Of a stretch of 64,000 nucleotides of DNA, positions 26,989 to 37,767 are shown piece after piece. The position numbers and the translations under genes are program-made. How positions within the stretch are numbered: position 1 is the stretch's first letter; each line of letters begins with the position of its first letter. Under the pieces are notes generated by a model that saw only the letters and a list, made by a program, of their open reading frames with translations, had not been told where the DNA came from and did no database searches. The stretch comes from Calothrix sp. NIES-4101 (GTDB lineage Bacteria > Cyanobacteriota > Cyanobacteriia > Cyanobacteriales > Nostocaceae): assembly GCA_004296455.1 (NCBI GenBank), contig AP018280.1, forward strand, positions 6,498,794 to 6,562,793, read 5' to 3'.

Positions 26989-29502
26989 CTACATTTGAGT
27001 ATTCCCAAATTTCTGATTCCTAATATCCAATTTTACCATTCCCCCAAAGATAATTAACCAAACTACAACTACAGCCCAGTGAATCAAAACAACCACCCAT
27101 AAAGAACCTGTAATTGCATATGCAATCGTACAGGCAATTCCTAATAATGCAGCTAACCCCAGAAAAACCCGATTAAAAAATGTAGGGAATCCAGCTTTAA
27201 ACAAAGTTTTTGCATTCAAGGGATGATAAACAACAAATAAGAATAAACTCAACATTCCCCACATGCTCCATTGCCACCAATTGATAATTTCACTGGGATG
27301 GGGAAGTAGTAAAACTCGGAAAAATAATTCTTCCACAATTGCAGGTAAAAATAAGCAGCGCAATACTAATAAGTATTTTTCCAACCAATTACCAGTCCAA
27401 ATTTGTAGCTGTAAGAAACCAAACTTGAAACCTAAAGGTAGGGCAATGAGACTATAAATGATTAATGCTACACAGATAATTAACCAATCTTGTAATCTGG
27501 GAATTGCCAAAGACGCTAAAATCCGATTCAGAAAAATAGGAAGCGGTGCAATATCGGTAAAAGGAATCTGAATTTGTCCAAAAAATACTGTGGGTGCAAT
27601 GGGTGTAATATCAGCTTGCCAACCACCTACTTGATTAGTTCGCAAAAATTGCATAGTTGCACCATGTTTTAAGAATATCGCGGCAAGGTCATCATGCACT
27701 TGTCTTGGCATCATTGTTCGCCATGTAGTCAATCCTGCCCAGATGCTACCATCTTTAAATGGTTTCTTGGTTTTACTTGTCCCTATACCTACCAGCATAT
27801 CTGCTTGACTTTGCCAATCAGCACGAATAATTCCCAAGGGTACTAGCTGTCTTTCTAAAGATTTACCTAATTCGACTAGTTGCTGAAAACGTAAAGTTTG
27901 TGGGTGATTGGGGTTGGCATTTAACCAAGTTTGAATTTGCGGGTTTGCTGCCACTTGGTTTTTAATTATTTGTATAGTTGCATACAATGATTGACTAGAA
28001 TCCTGAACACATGAAGTTGCAGGCGATACTGTTGCTCCACCCGTACCATCACCAATGCGATAACGAGCGATCGCAATTTGTAATTGTTTCTGTAACTGAG
28101 TTAGAGGTGAAATTTTGATACCATCAAAATCATAATCTTGGGTGACGGGGTCAAATTTAATGAGAATATCTGATACTGGACGGGTTGCCAGCCATCCGTA
28201 TTGTAGATTACCCATATAGTCTGCCCAGGTATGTGTTCCGGCAATTATTCCATCGGGGTTGTGGGCGTAAACTTGGTGATATTTGATGTCAAAGCGTAAT
28301 TGCTGCGTAAATTCGTCGCGAATCACTTCTGCACTGCCAAAGGCAAAATGTCCGGTAATAGTGTAAGGCACTCCCAGTGGTTCAGCTTTACGCCCGCCAA
28401 TGCCGCCAAATAAGTGTAGGAGGATGGCTTTATCTCCTTCTTGCCAAATCTGTGACGATGATTGTTGCTGGTTAGTAAGTAAAGTTGTATGTATTTTACC
28501 TTTATTTCTTTGCGTATTTTGCCAATTTATTTTGTTAATGTAATTTAGCCCTAAGTCTTTATTTATAATTGTTTTATTCGATTGCAATGCAAAAAGAGAA
28601 CGGGGTGCGATCGCTTGAACAGTAAAAATATTATTTACATTTATAGCTCCGTAAATATACCATCCATCTTTACCGGCGGGTGATTTTTCAATTTGCTCTG
28701 GTGTTGAAGGTGCAAAATGTCGTGTATCTATTACTTGTTGAGGAATTTGAATAGTTTCTTCGACTCCGTCAAATTTATGAGAATTAGGGTTGTAATGTTG
28801 AACTAGATAATAATTGTCAGATTGTTGATGATTTTTAGATGAAATTGGTTTAATTATTTTCACTAAACCGTAAAATCTACCTGTTAGTAAAACAGGTTCG
28901 TTATCTATTTGTAAAATATAGTTATTCGTTTGATTATTTTCTGTAATTATTGTCTTTGAATCTAGTGCCACAATCGTATCATCTTTGGGATTAGCACCAG
29001 CCAAAGAACGTAAAGCTCCTACCTGAGAAACCCCATTGAGTCGAAAAGGATGAATAGTTCCTCCTTGCTGGCTTTTAATTACTTCAGGAGTAAAATTTAC
29101 ATCTCGCTGGATATTGTGAATGTAAGTACGTAATTCTTGATTATTCTTCCATTCCAAACGAACAATTTTTCCTACTAACTTTTCTGCTGTTGGTGGTGCA
29201 GATTCTACTTCCATCCATACCCAATCTAAACCATCTTGCAATTCTTGTTTTGTTGGTAAAATTAACCTTCCTATCCAATTAGCAACAGGTTTATATAGAT
29301 TTTTGGATGGGATTTTTGTGACGGGATAAAAAGCAGGTTGATTCACTTTTTGACGACTATGTATTGCATAGTTGCTTTCACGTTGTCCTAACCGTGTTTC
29401 TCTTGGAGAAATTTGCAATACCATCAGGAACACTAAAAAAACTAATAGTAAAAATATTGTTAATTTTTGCCTTACTACTCGACTTAAACCACGCCCAAGC
29501 AA
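26989..29502 (-). CDS. CPBP-family intramembrane protease with large N-terminal extracytoplasmic region
   Basis: 837 residues. There is one N-terminal membrane helix (about 15-32) and about 600 residues of soluble, beta-rich sequence with no known motif. The C-terminal membrane domain (about 640-825) carries the CPBP/Abi signature: EELFFR in a helix, a later conserved His in VVYHPLN, and IHW near the end. The family includes Rce1-like proteases. A soluble domain this long is unusual for CPBP proteins in general, though similar cyanobacterial proteins may exist. It is probably in one unit with the low-complexity membrane protein 26 bases downstream. Confidence 0.85.
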   Translation of the reverse strand: MLGRGLSRVVRQKLTIFLLLVFLVFLMVLQISPRETRLGQRESNYAIHSRQKVNQPAFYPVTKIPSKNLYKPVANWIGRLILPTKQELQDGLDWVWMEVESAPPTAEKLVGKIVRLEWKNNQELRTYIHNIQRDVNFTPEVIKSQQGGTIHPFRLNGVSQVGALRSLAGANPKDDTIVALDSKTIITENNQTNNYILQIDNEPVLLTGRFYGLVKIIKPISSKNHQQSDNYYLVQHYNPNSHKFDGVEETIQIPQQVIDTRHFAPSTPEQIEKSPAGKDGWYIYGAINVNNIFTVQAIAPRSLFALQSNKTIINKDLGLNYINKINWQNTQRNKGKIHTTLLTNQQQSSSQIWQEGDKAILLHLFGGIGGRKAEPLGVPYTITGHFAFGSAEVIRDEFTQQLRFDIKYHQVYAHNPDGIIAGTHTWADYMGNLQYGWLATRPVSDILIKFDPVTQDYDFDGIKISPLTQLQKQLQIAIARYRIGDGTGGATVSPATSCVQDSSQSLYATIQIIKNQVAANPQIQTWLNANPNHPQTLRFQQLVELGKSLERQLVPLGIIRADWQSQADMLVGIGTSKTKKPFKDGSIWAGLTTWRTMMPRQVHDDLAAIFLKHGATMQFLRTNQVGGWQADITPIAPTVFFGQIQIPFTDIAPLPIFLNRILASLAIPRLQDWLIICVALIIYSLIALPLGFKFGFLQLQIWTGNWLEKYLLVLRCLFLPAIVEELFFRVLLLPHPSEIINWWQWSMWGMLSLFLFVVYHPLNAKTLFKAGFPTFFNRVFLGLAALLGIACTIAYAITGSLWVVVLIHWAVVVVWLIIFGGMVKLDIRNQKFGNTQM

Positions 29503-29906
29503 ATCAGTATACCTAATATTATTACAAATAAATTATACTATTAATTTTTGGGTAATGAGAACCCACATTTGCAAAAAATATTTAGAATTATTATAGTAAT
29601 CAGGTTTGATTTATATTGACTTAGTTTACTATTGTTAAGTAAAAAGGCGGAATTATTTTTTTTGAGCATTTCGACTACGCTCAAAGTGTTGCTTGATATT
29701 CCACCCAGCTACTTAACAACTCCCTGGATAATACAAGCTTTCTAACTCTCACTACGTCTGAACATATTTAATTTGAAATACTTATCGATAATTGTAAAGC
29801 CATTCATTTGAGTGTCACTTGTACTTGTAATTCAACTAATGTTTGTCATCAAATCGGTTATATTGCTATATGTAATCATATTTGGTGAAGCAGAGGACAA
29901 ATTAGC
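29503..29906. other. Intergenic
   Basis: AT-rich, 404 bases. It contains a dispersed repeat of the TTGAGC...GCTCAA type near 29663 (TTTCGACTACGCTCAAAG). No gene is seen. Confidence 0.6.
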
Positions 29907-30377
29907 TTGTTGTGGAATCAGGATTCGATTGAATACGAAATTTTCAAAAGATATGAACCAGCGCTAATTGCGATTGGTGTTAACTTTGCAAATAGTCATA
30001 TTCAAGATGCATTAGAAAACTGCAATTATGGACTTGAAGATGCATTGCAAGCAGCTATTAGCTATAGCTTGTGGTTGTACGAACATAAAAAAGAAATTGC
30101 ACCAAATCAAATATTGTTGCGGGCATTAACTGAACAATGGAAACCAAGGGAATGGGATGATAGTTTTTTGCAGATAGAAGGATTAAAGTCACAAGGACAA
30201 AAATGGTGGGATGGTGCGGCTAAGATATGGGGTAATGACATGAGAAACCAATTAGTTGCTGATGTATTTATTGAAGAAGGGAGAGAATATATTAAATTTA
30301 TGAATGGAAAAGAAATGCTAGTTGAAACTGCATGGAGATGGGGCTGGGAAAGAGTTTTAGAATATGCGACTAATTAA
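29907..30377 (+). CDS. Hypothetical protein, 156 aa
   Basis: Starts at TTG with GAGG about 10 bases upstream. It is mainly helical and soluble, with aromatic-rich segments (EQWKPREWDDSF, KWWDGAAKIWG, ETAWRWGWERVLEY). No signal peptide, membrane helix or known motif. It lies 35 bases before ogt on the same strand and is probably co-transcribed with it. The family is not recognised. Confidence 0.65.
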   Translation: MLWNQDSIEYEIFKRYEPALIAIGVNFANSHIQDALENCNYGLEDALQAAISYSLWLYEHKKEIAPNQILLRALTEQWKPREWDDSFLQIEGLKSQGQKWWDGAAKIWGNDMRNQLVADVFIEEGREYIKFMNGKEMLVETAWRWGWERVLEYATN

Positions 30378-30412
30378 TCATTGGCTAGTAGTTATTAATA
30401 CAATTTGGCAAT

Positions 30413-30922
30413 ATGCATCTCACTTATACAGTAGCGACATCGACATTAGGATATTTATTGATAGCAAGGACGGAAAAGGGAATTTGTGCAGTCAAATTAG
30501 GCGATAATCAAGAGGAATTAGTAGCACTTTTAAAGCAAGGATTTCCACAAGCAAAAATCCAGGCTGGTGAGTCACCATCTCCAGAATGGGTACAAACAAT
30601 TCTGAATTTTATTGGTGGCATTGAACCACATTTAGACTTACCATTGGATATTCGCGGAACCGCATTTCAAATGCAAGTTTGGCAAGCATTACAAAAAATT
30701 CCCTACGGGGAAACCCGCACCTATGCAGAGATTGCCCAGGAAATTGGTAAACCCAAGGCAGTACGTGCGGTAGGAAGTGCTTGTGGAGCCAATCCAGTTG
30801 CCTTAGTTGTACCCTGTCATCGAGTGTTGCGTAGTGATGGGAAGTTAGGTGGATATGAATGGGGATTGACGAGGAAAAAGAAATTATTAGAAATAGAAAA
30901 AAATAATGCGAATCAATGCTAG
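30413..30922 (+). CDS. ogt: Methylated-DNA--protein-cysteine methyltransferase
   Basis: 169 residues. The active-site motif VVPCHRVL is present near residue 129, preceded by the DNA-binding helix (GKPKAVRAVGSACGANPVAL), and the C-terminal YEWGLTRKKKLLEIE matches the family end. The N-terminal ribonuclease-like fold is short, as in Ogt. It removes O6-methyl groups from guanine by irreversible transfer to Cys. It is downstream of a hypothetical gene with a 35-base gap. Confidence 0.95.
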   Translation: MHLTYTVATSTLGYLLIARTEKGICAVKLGDNQEELVALLKQGFPQAKIQAGESPSPEWVQTILNFIGGIEPHLDLPLDIRGTAFQMQVWQALQKIPYGETRTYAEIAQEIGKPKAVRAVGSACGANPVALVVPCHRVLRSDGKLGGYEWGLTRKKKLLEIEKNNANQC

Positions 30923-30960
30923 CACTGGCAGAGCCCCTTATATGATGTCCGTGCATACTT

Positions 30961-31040
30961 ATTATTAAGACTGACATGGAGACTTATAGACGCGGGGATG
31001 CGGAGAAATGTTAATTGTTAAAGATTACCGCACATCACAT
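30961..31040. repeat. Dispersed repeat, copy A
   Basis: About 80 bp, ATTATTAAGACTGACATGGA onward with AGACGCGGGGATGCGGAGAAA. It is closely similar to 50797-50878. Both copies lie just after the 3' end of a plus-strand gene. Confidence 0.75.
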
Positions 31041-31204
31041 AAAAACGATCGCACCAGCTATCTAACTAGTCACAAAACGCGATCGCAATTTGGCATATAT
31101 TTATTGAACAATATAGTTAGTTATCCAGCAAATTGGCAAGCAAATTAACAACGCGAAAAAATACATCCCAAAAAATAAAAGTAGCGAAAATTACTTACTT
31201 TCAA

Positions 31205-32446
31205 CTACTTGATCAATTGTCGCGCAAATGCGATCGCTTCCTTCTCTGTGGCAATTCTTCCCTCAACTTGTGCGATCGCAATTTCCGTCAGTAAGTTGCC
31301 GACTACTGGCGAAGCAGGTATATTCAATGCTAGAATTATCTCCTTCCCACTCAATAATGGGGTGGGATGAGCCACCGGATCATCAGGGTTGAGGTAGCGG
31401 GAGATTAAGGGTGCAATCCCCTCTACCAAGGTATCATGAGCTACTGCTAAAAGGCTGGTCGTCGGGAATACTAATCCCGCTTCTTGAAATAAAAAATACT
31501 GTTCTCGTAAGGGCATCTGTAACCTATTTAACTTCGGGAACAGTTTTAAAGCAGTAGTAACACCTTTAATTTCGGCGCGACTGTAAGTTAATTGGGTGAG
31601 TTCTATTTCTGCGGTTTCTGGTTCTGGACTGACTAAACATGCAAGTTTGGCAATCCCCAGCCAATTAGTTTTCACAGTATCACGCACATATTTATTTAAT
31701 TCAATCCCCAATTCCTGCCACGTTTGCGAAAGTGTAATTGCTGCTGCCTCGACTTTTAGCAAATATTCACATCCTATTTTGGTGGCATTTTTGAAGAAAG
31801 CTGCAAGTAAACCATCTTCCCAAGCGCGAATTATCCACTGTGTACCTGGGGAATCAAGCAGCATATAACCAAGCTCTGTTCTAAACCTTTCGGCGGCAAC
31901 TTTACCTAGAAGCGGTGCCAACTGACGAATTGCAACTTGAGTTTCGCCATCTAAATCAAAGCCCAATTGTGCAGCTTGACGGTAGCCCCGCATCAACCTT
32001 AATGGATCATCTTCAAGATTTTTCGACGATATCATCCGCAACAGACGCTTTTCAATATCATCATAACCCTGCAATGGATCAATAATTTCTTGAGTGTGAG
32101 GATTAAAAGCGATCGCATTTACCGTGAAATCTCTTCTTCTCAAGTCAGTCTCTAAATTATCTCCTTCCTGCTGGGCAATATCAACAGTCGCATTCGGAAA
32201 TACCACCCGTGCAATTTGCCTTTCTTTATCGAGTAAAACGAACCCAGCTTTGTAGTGTGTCGCCAGTTTCTTGGCAGTTTTAACCGCATCCTGAGGCAAA
32301 ATAAAATCTAAATCCAAATATTCGCGCTTTCTTCCCAATATCCCATCCCGCACCGCTCCACCAACTAAATATACAGGTTGCGGTAATAAGTCCAAATCAA
32401 AGGGATAATTCTCAGGTGATAGAGAAGATAAAGCCGATTTATACAT
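31205..32446 (-). CDS. CCA tRNA nucleotidyltransferase / poly(A) polymerase family
   Basis: 413 residues of the class II nucleotidyltransferase family. Motifs: VYLVGGAVRDGILGR, the metal-binding DLDF, RRRDFTVNA, and DPLRLMRGYRQA. The C-terminal half is helical and diverged. It adds CCA, or only CC or A, to tRNA 3' ends; some cyanobacteria split the activity between two enzymes, and which type this is cannot be read from the sequence. It is a single gene, divergent from ycf34. Confidence 0.92.
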   Translation of the reverse strand: MYKSALSSLSPENYPFDLDLLPQPVYLVGGAVRDGILGRKREYLDLDFILPQDAVKTAKKLATHYKAGFVLLDKERQIARVVFPNATVDIAQQEGDNLETDLRRRDFTVNAIAFNPHTQEIIDPLQGYDDIEKRLLRMISSKNLEDDPLRLMRGYRQAAQLGFDLDGETQVAIRQLAPLLGKVAAERFRTELGYMLLDSPGTQWIIRAWEDGLLAAFFKNATKIGCEYLLKVEAAAITLSQTWQELGIELNKYVRDTVKTNWLGIAKLACLVSPEPETAEIELTQLTYSRAEIKGVTTALKLFPKLNRLQMPLREQYFLFQEAGLVFPTTSLLAVAHDTLVEGIAPLISRYLNPDDPVAHPTPLLSGKEIILALNIPASPVVGNLLTEIAIAQVEGRIATEKEAIAFARQLIK

Positions 32447-32548
32447 CTTAACGATTACATATTTTAATAAAAAAAAGTCAAAAGTTTAGTCACGAAACCT
32501 TTTGTGTACGTTAGATTAACAATACAAGGTTTTGGAGTTGATTCTATT

Positions 32549-32797
32549 ATGTGCGTTTGTGTCAACTGCCACTATGTAGACCGTTGCCTTACCTACCATG
32601 CTGTAGAAGGGCAACACCAACAGCCACATTTGACCGAAACACCAGATTTCGATCCAAATGAGCCATCTATCAATGTTAACATCCGTTCACAAGGAGACAT
32701 CATTGAGATGGAATGGGATGTAGTGGGATGCCTGAGCTTTCAAGAAGAGAAGGGTAAATGGTCTAAGTTGCGTCCGGGTGAGTTAGTACCTACTTGA
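32549..32797 (+). CDS. ycf34: Ycf34 family protein
   Basis: 82 residues from the ATG of MCVCVNCHYVDRC. This start is preferred over an upstream one because GGAG lies 8-9 bases before it and the family begins with the cysteine motif. The CVCVNC and RCLTYH residues match Ycf34, reported as an iron-sulfur binding protein conserved in cyanobacteria and some algal plastids. The C-terminus is acidic with WDVVGCLSFQEEKGKW. Divergent from the tRNA nucleotidyltransferase gene. Confidence 0.9.
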   Translation: MCVCVNCHYVDRCLTYHAVEGQHQQPHLTETPDFDPNEPSINVNIRSQGDIIEMEWDVVGCLSFQEEKGKWSKLRPGELVPT

Positions 32798-33337
32798 TGT
32801 AAATAGTTATGATGTTTTGGGAATGCGGCTACTATACTCAGAACGGTTAAGTAGGAAGGCATAATTATTTATAAAATATTTAATTCCTGAAATAGGACTT
32901 CAAATGCTTGTATAGCAAAGGTTCTATAAGAGCAACCCATTTTACATTTAATTCAACCCACCTAACTTGAAAATAGGGGCTGAAACAACCAAAATACGTT
33001 GGTGAGTGTTAGATGCCACTATTTTCATTCTTGGTTGTGAGCGATCGCCCGCTCATGAGGGGCTGACTTGAAAATACTACTTCGATAGAATATCTATGTA
33101 GATACTCCAAGGCTCAATACCCCATGCCCATTTTCATGTGTCCTGGTGTACGCAGTTCATGATGGCTACTTAGCCGATTTACCTTAATTCCCATCAAGCT
33201 ATTACCCTGCTTTCACAACTCTAATTTTTATGCGATCGCATAAAGTTTGCACAATAGTACATTGGTATCAAATTCTAAAACCCTTATTAAATCTTTCAGC
33301 TTTTTTGTAACTCGATTTTAAATGGGCGAACCGTGAG
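32798..33337. other. Intergenic
   Basis: 540 bases without a convincing frame on either strand. It holds a couple of HIP1 sites and short repeat-like stretches. Confidence 0.6.
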
Positions 33338-33973
33338 TTACGTTTTAAAAATTAAGTAAACAAAGTAAAAATAAGTTTCGCGCAACAAAAATTCAAGTTG
33401 ACTTTGAAAACTACGATAGCGAGTAGTCGGAGTAGGTGATGGATATGCATCTAAGCCTAAATCTTTCGCCATCGTCACAGCACGTTTCATATGTAAAGGA
33501 TCGCTGACAATCAGAAATTTTGGGGGTTGTAATTTTGTGAATGTGGATAATCCAACTTGCTTGGCATTTTCTAAGTTTTGGTAAGTTGTACGCGATTTAA
33601 TTTCTATGAAAATATTATGCTCCGCAACTCCATGTTTAATTGCATAATTTTTACCCACCTCTGCTTCTGAAAATTCTTTCCCTATCCCGATTCCACCTGT
33701 AAAAATAATTTTTTTAATGTCACCTCTGTTATAGAGATTAATGGCATGATTAATGCGTTCGCGAAATACAGGAGATGGTTCTTTATCCCATATTTCAGCG
33801 CCTAAAACTATTGCTGCTTCAGCTTTGATTGGTTTGGATATATTACCATAAATATAAATATTGATCGCAGTACATAAACTGGTAACAGCTAATAAAATAA
33901 TTAGCCCTAACAAAATTAAAAAATTAAGTTTTAATTTTGTTTGTAGTTGAGTTTTAAGTTTCCTGCTCATCAT
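33338..33973 (-). CDS. DUF218 / SanA-YdcF family protein
   Basis: 211 residues. One N-terminal membrane helix (about 18-40), then the DUF218 domain with AAIVLGAEIWDKEPSPVF, RINHAINLYNRGDIKKIIFT and GG, SRTTYQNLENAK, and a VSDPLHMKRA segment. Family members such as SanA and ElyC are linked to envelope integrity, but the biochemical role is unsettled. The gene stands apart from its neighbours. Confidence 0.88.
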   Translation of the reverse strand: MMSRKLKTQLQTKLKLNFLILLGLIILLAVTSLCTAINIYIYGNISKPIKAEAAIVLGAEIWDKEPSPVFRERINHAINLYNRGDIKKIIFTGGIGIGKEFSEAEVGKNYAIKHGVAEHNIFIEIKSRTTYQNLENAKQVGLSTFTKLQPPKFLIVSDPLHMKRAVTMAKDLGLDAYPSPTPTTRYRSFQSQLEFLLRETYFYFVYLIFKT

Positions 33974-34044
33974 CTGTAGAATATTACTTCAGAAAGCTAA
34001 TATTCTATTTTGAACTATAATCAGCCAGTTGGGTAATTCCTATA

Positions 34045-34224
34045 TTATTCAGGCTTTTGATTGTTAATGTACTCCTCCACACTTTGACTAAGACCTTGTA
34101 CCGAACTCCCAATTTGAGAAATTTTACGCTGTGCTTGTGCTAAGAGCAACATTGCTGTTTGTAATTCATTGAGAGTTTCTACCATTGCATCGCGGTATTG
34201 GGATTCAAATTCGTTCAAATTCAT
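34045..34224 (-). CDS. Small coiled-coil protein, 59 aa
   Basis: Starts at the ATG of MNLNEFESQYRDAMVETLNE, with AGGA about 8 bases upstream; an ATG at 34257 would add 11 residues. The sequence is a continuous amphipathic helix (LQTAMLLLAQAQRKISQIGS, then VQGLSQSVEEYI), typical of small conserved cyanobacterial helical proteins. No known function. It is 70 bases upstream of the DUF218 gene on the same strand, so possibly one transcript. Confidence 0.65.
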   Translation of the reverse strand: MNLNEFESQYRDAMVETLNELQTAMLLLAQAQRKISQIGSSVQGLSQSVEEYINNQKPE

Positions 34225-34708
34225 GACTTTTTCCTTATCTACTGGTTTATCTCTCACGATACTTATGATAATCAGTGGAGATTAGTAGATATATCCGTTA
34301 ATTCTCCCAATCAGAGGAAGTTTTGCAAATATCCGCAAAATTTACGACTTATGCCAGATATTTATTCGATTTTAAGAAGAAAACATAAACACAAATAGTG
34401 ATTTGACGAAATTATCAAGAAAAATCATCACTGTAGATGAGATATGATCGCTTGATTTCCACTGAATACGTAGCCTTTAAAATTAGCCATAGTTGTTTAC
34501 GCTTTATTTATCAAAATTGCGATCACCTAGTAGACTGAATATGAAGAATTCGATATTGTCGAAGCTGCTGATAGGTCAAGAGATATAGATATTTCTAGAT
34601 TGCCCGGCTCATTTATCCCCTGATTTTCCTGGTTTGGGATTGTGAATTTTACCCTAAAATAAATATTATGGATATCGGTAGATTTATAGGATTAGCATTC
34701 TTTAAACT
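34225..34708. other. Intergenic upstream of uvrC
   Basis: 484 bases, AT-rich, no gene recognised. It must contain the uvrC promoter. Confidence 0.55.
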
Positions 34709-36586
34709 GTGACAATATCTGCTAACACACTACCACTTGTTAAAGACCCCGACCGCTTGGAAAATCGTCTCGCTGAAATCCCTCCCGAGCCAGGGGTTTA
34801 TTTTATGCGTGATGGTAGCGATCGGATTATCTATATAGGAAAGTCTCGAAAACTGCGATCGCGGGTGCGTTCCTATTTTCGCGAATCTCAACGTCTAAGT
34901 GAACGGATTGCGACGATGGTGAAGCAAGTCACCGATATTGAGTTTATCGTCACCGATACTGAAGTAGAAGCACTGGCATTAGAAGCAAATTTAATTAAGC
35001 AGCACCAACCTTACTTCAATGTCTTGCTCAAAGACGATAAAAAGTACCCCTATGTTTGTATCACATGGTCGGAAGATTATCCCCGCATTTTTATTACTCG
35101 CAAACGCCAATTAGGTAAACCCAAAGATAAATATTACGGTCCTTATACAGATTCCCACTTGCTGCGGGAAATTTTACGCATTTGCAAACGGATTTTTCCC
35201 CTGCGTCAACGTCCCCAACCCCTATTTAAAGACCGTCCCTGTTTAAATTACGATTTAGGGAGATGTCCTGGTGTCTGTCAAAAACTGGTAACCCCAGAAG
35301 AATACCGCAAAATTGTTCAAAAGGTGGCGATGGTGTTCCAAGGAAGAATCCAGGAACTTGTGGATATTCTCAGTCATTCCATGCAAACCCAAGCAGAAGC
35401 ACTCAATTTTGAAGCTGCGGCTCGATATCGTGACCAAATTCAAGGCTTAAAGTCTCTGAATGCTGACCAAAAAGTCTCCCTACCCGATGATACTGTGTCG
35501 CGAGATGCGATCGCCTTAGCAAAAGACGAAAATCACGCTTGTATTCAATTATTTCAGATTCGCGCTGGTCAATTAGTTGGTCGTCTTGCCTTTGTTGCCG
35601 ATGCCCATGCCGAACCTGGTGCGATTCTCCAACGGGTACTAGAGGAACATTACCAAACCGCCGATGATGTAGAAATTCCTGCGGAAATTTTAGTCCAACA
35701 TGAGTTACCTCATAGCCCCATATTGGCGGCAGCTTTGACGCAACGCAAAGGTCGAAAAGTGACGATTGTTGCCCCCCAGCGTCAACTCAAAGCTGAATTA
35801 ATTGAGATGGTGGAACGTAACGCCCAGTATGAATTACAACGGATGCAAAAATTTGGCGATCGTAATCACACAGCCATACAAGATTTAGCCGCCATACTCG
35901 ATTTAGAAGAATTACCCCACCGCATCGAAGGCTACGACATTTCCCACATCCAAGGTTCTAATGCAGTCGCTTCCCAGGTGGTGTTTGTCGATGGCATCCC
36001 CGCAAAACAACATTACCGTCATTACAAAATTAAAAATCCTACCGTCACCATCGGGCATTCGGATGATTTTGCTTCTTTAGCAGAAGTTATCCAAAGAAGA
36101 TTTCGCAAGTTTATTGAGGAACCAGATTTACAACGTCAGGGCAATCCCGATTTTCCCGATTTAGTCATGATAGATGGGGGCAAAGGACAGCTTTCCTCAG
36201 TTGTGGCTGTACTCCAAGAAATGAATCTACTGGAAGATGTGCGCGTTTGTAGTTTGGCAAAAAAACGCGAAGAAATTTTCTTGCCAGGGGAATCTTTACC
36301 TTTAGAAACAGACTCAGAACAACCTGGAGTGCAACTTTTACGCCGCTTACGCGATGAAGCCCACAGATTTGCCGTTTCTTTCCATCGCCAACAACGTAGT
36401 GATAAACTCAAGCGATCGCGTTTAGATGACATTCCTGGATTAGGGCAGCATCGACAAAAACAACTTTTAGCTCATTTCCGCTCAGTTGACTATATCCGAC
36501 AAGCGACACCGGCACAACTGGCTGAGGTTCCTGGAATCGGCTCGCGTTTAGCTCAAGAAATTTATGACTATTTTCGTCCCTCTTGA
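34709..36586 (+). CDS. uvrC: Excinuclease ABC subunit C
   Basis: 625 residues from a GTG start. The N-terminal GIY-YIG nuclease domain has [27 protein letters not shown] and a catalytic Glu in [14 protein letters not shown] cysteine cluster ([13 protein letters not shown]) and the UVR motif ([16 protein letters not shown]) that binds UvrB follow. The RNase H-like C-terminal nuclease has [14 protein letters not shown] and MIDGGKGQL, and tandem helix-hairpin-helix motifs end the protein ([20 protein letters not shown]). It makes both incisions in nucleotide excision repair. All key residues are visible. Confidence 0.97.
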   Translation: MTISANTLPLVKDPDRLENRLAEIPPEPGVYFMRDGSDRIIYIGKSRKLRSRVRSYFRESQRLSERIATMVKQVTDIEFIVTDTEVEALALEANLIKQHQPYFNVLLKDDKKYPYVCITWSEDYPRIFITRKRQLGKPKDKYYGPYTDSHLLREILRICKRIFPLRQRPQPLFKDRPCLNYDLGRCPGVCQKLVTPEEYRKIVQKVAMVFQGRIQELVDILSHSMQTQAEALNFEAAARYRDQIQGLKSLNADQKVSLPDDTVSRDAIALAKDENHACIQLFQIRAGQLVGRLAFVADAHAEPGAILQRVLEEHYQTADDVEIPAEILVQHELPHSPILAAALTQRKGRKVTIVAPQRQLKAELIEMVERNAQYELQRMQKFGDRNHTAIQDLAAILDLEELPHRIEGYDISHIQGSNAVASQVVFVDGIPAKQHYRHYKIKNPTVTIGHSDDFASLAEVIQRRFRKFIEEPDLQRQGNPDFPDLVMIDGGKGQLSSVVAVLQEMNLLEDVRVCSLAKKREEIFLPGESLPLETDSEQPGVQLLRRLRDEAHRFAVSFHRQQRSDKLKRSRLDDIPGLGQHRQKQLLAHFRSVDYIRQATPAQLAEVPGIGSRLAQEIYDYFRPS

Positions 36587-37767
36587 GTGCTGTTTTTTAG
36601 ATTAATGATTAAATAATAATTAAATAAAATAGCAAGTAAATATTAACTAATATCGACTCCAGTATGTTAGTTATTATTAGTTTTTCTCCGCGTCAGTTGT
36701 ATCGTTGGCATTGAGGCGGACACAGTATAACGACATCACCGAGATAATTAGAAAAACCTTAAATACTTGTTTGGCTTGTTCGCAAAAGCTGGTCACTGAC
36801 TGAACATCAAACTCTTAACTTTATCAGTTGTCAAAATATTCAAAAGAAATGATGGGCAATTGAGAATTGGACAACTCCAATATCAATCACCCATTACCGA
36901 TTACCCATTACCCATTACCAAGAACTAGATTAGCAAATTTAGTCATTATTGTTAACGCCTAACATTGGAAATTTTGATTAATTTTTTCCACAGTCATTTA
37001 ACCGAGATTTCTATAGTCAGCAAATATTAAAAAAAACTTAAATTTATTGACTTTATCCTGTTGTATCAATTTTTTTGAAAAAAAGTTCGGCAAATGGTAA
37101 AAATAGCTACAAAACAATAGTCTTGTATTTAAATAAACTAACTAGACATCTAGCACTTAATAATTTCTGTTAATAACAGCAAACTATTCAGTCTCAACAT
37201 TTAAATTATAGGGATCACTCATTTTCTAAGTAGATTATCAGTACAAAAAGCAAATTTATATCTAAAGTTATATGGTCAATTAGCCACAAAGTTAGCATAA
37301 TGAGATAAGGTGTTGAGAAGTTTCGTAATTAATGCAAATTTTGTAGTTTGTTGAGTTATGTAAAGAGAAAAAATAAATTAGCGGACTGTGAAATATTCGC
37401 TTAGAAATTTAGGCTAGAGCAGAGGATTACAAATCATCCTCAGTAAATTTACTAATTTCCCTAGAATTACTCAAAAAACTCTTGAAATAGACATAAGGAA
37501 GTAAGTGCATTCGCAAAACATGCCCAGATTTTAGTCGGAATTCCCAATTCTCCAAGTTGGAGAAACTTTTCATAAATCTTTGAAAATTCCCATCCTATAA
37601 GTTTTGAATTAAAGCTTAAATCCAAATTTAGTGATTGAGGAATTCTGAATTCCTCAGATTTTTGTCTCAAGTTAAAAGTAATTTGTGCTTACAGTCTAAA
37701 AATTGGATTTTCAGTTCTAGATTTTTAGCTCCGTCAAGCCAAAAAAGTTAATTCCAGGGGTGTTAAA
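36587..37767. other. Long intergenic region with a short heptanucleotide repeat
   Basis: About 1.2 kb, very AT-rich. Four tandem heptamers of the CCCATTA type lie at 36890-36917, a class of short tandem repeat common in heterocystous cyanobacteria. A 67-codon minus frame at 37467-37670 lacks any family signal and is not called. No structured RNA was recognised. Confidence 0.6.

Noticed and set aside
36890-36917. CCCATTA heptamers considered as part of an rnpB-like RNA
   Set aside because: Such repeats occur inside rnpB of some heterocystous strains, but no conserved RNase P core was found around them.
37467-37670. 67-codon minus-strand frame in the long spacer before the zinc-ribbon gene
   Set aside because: AT-rich region, no recognisable motif, no ribosome binding site.
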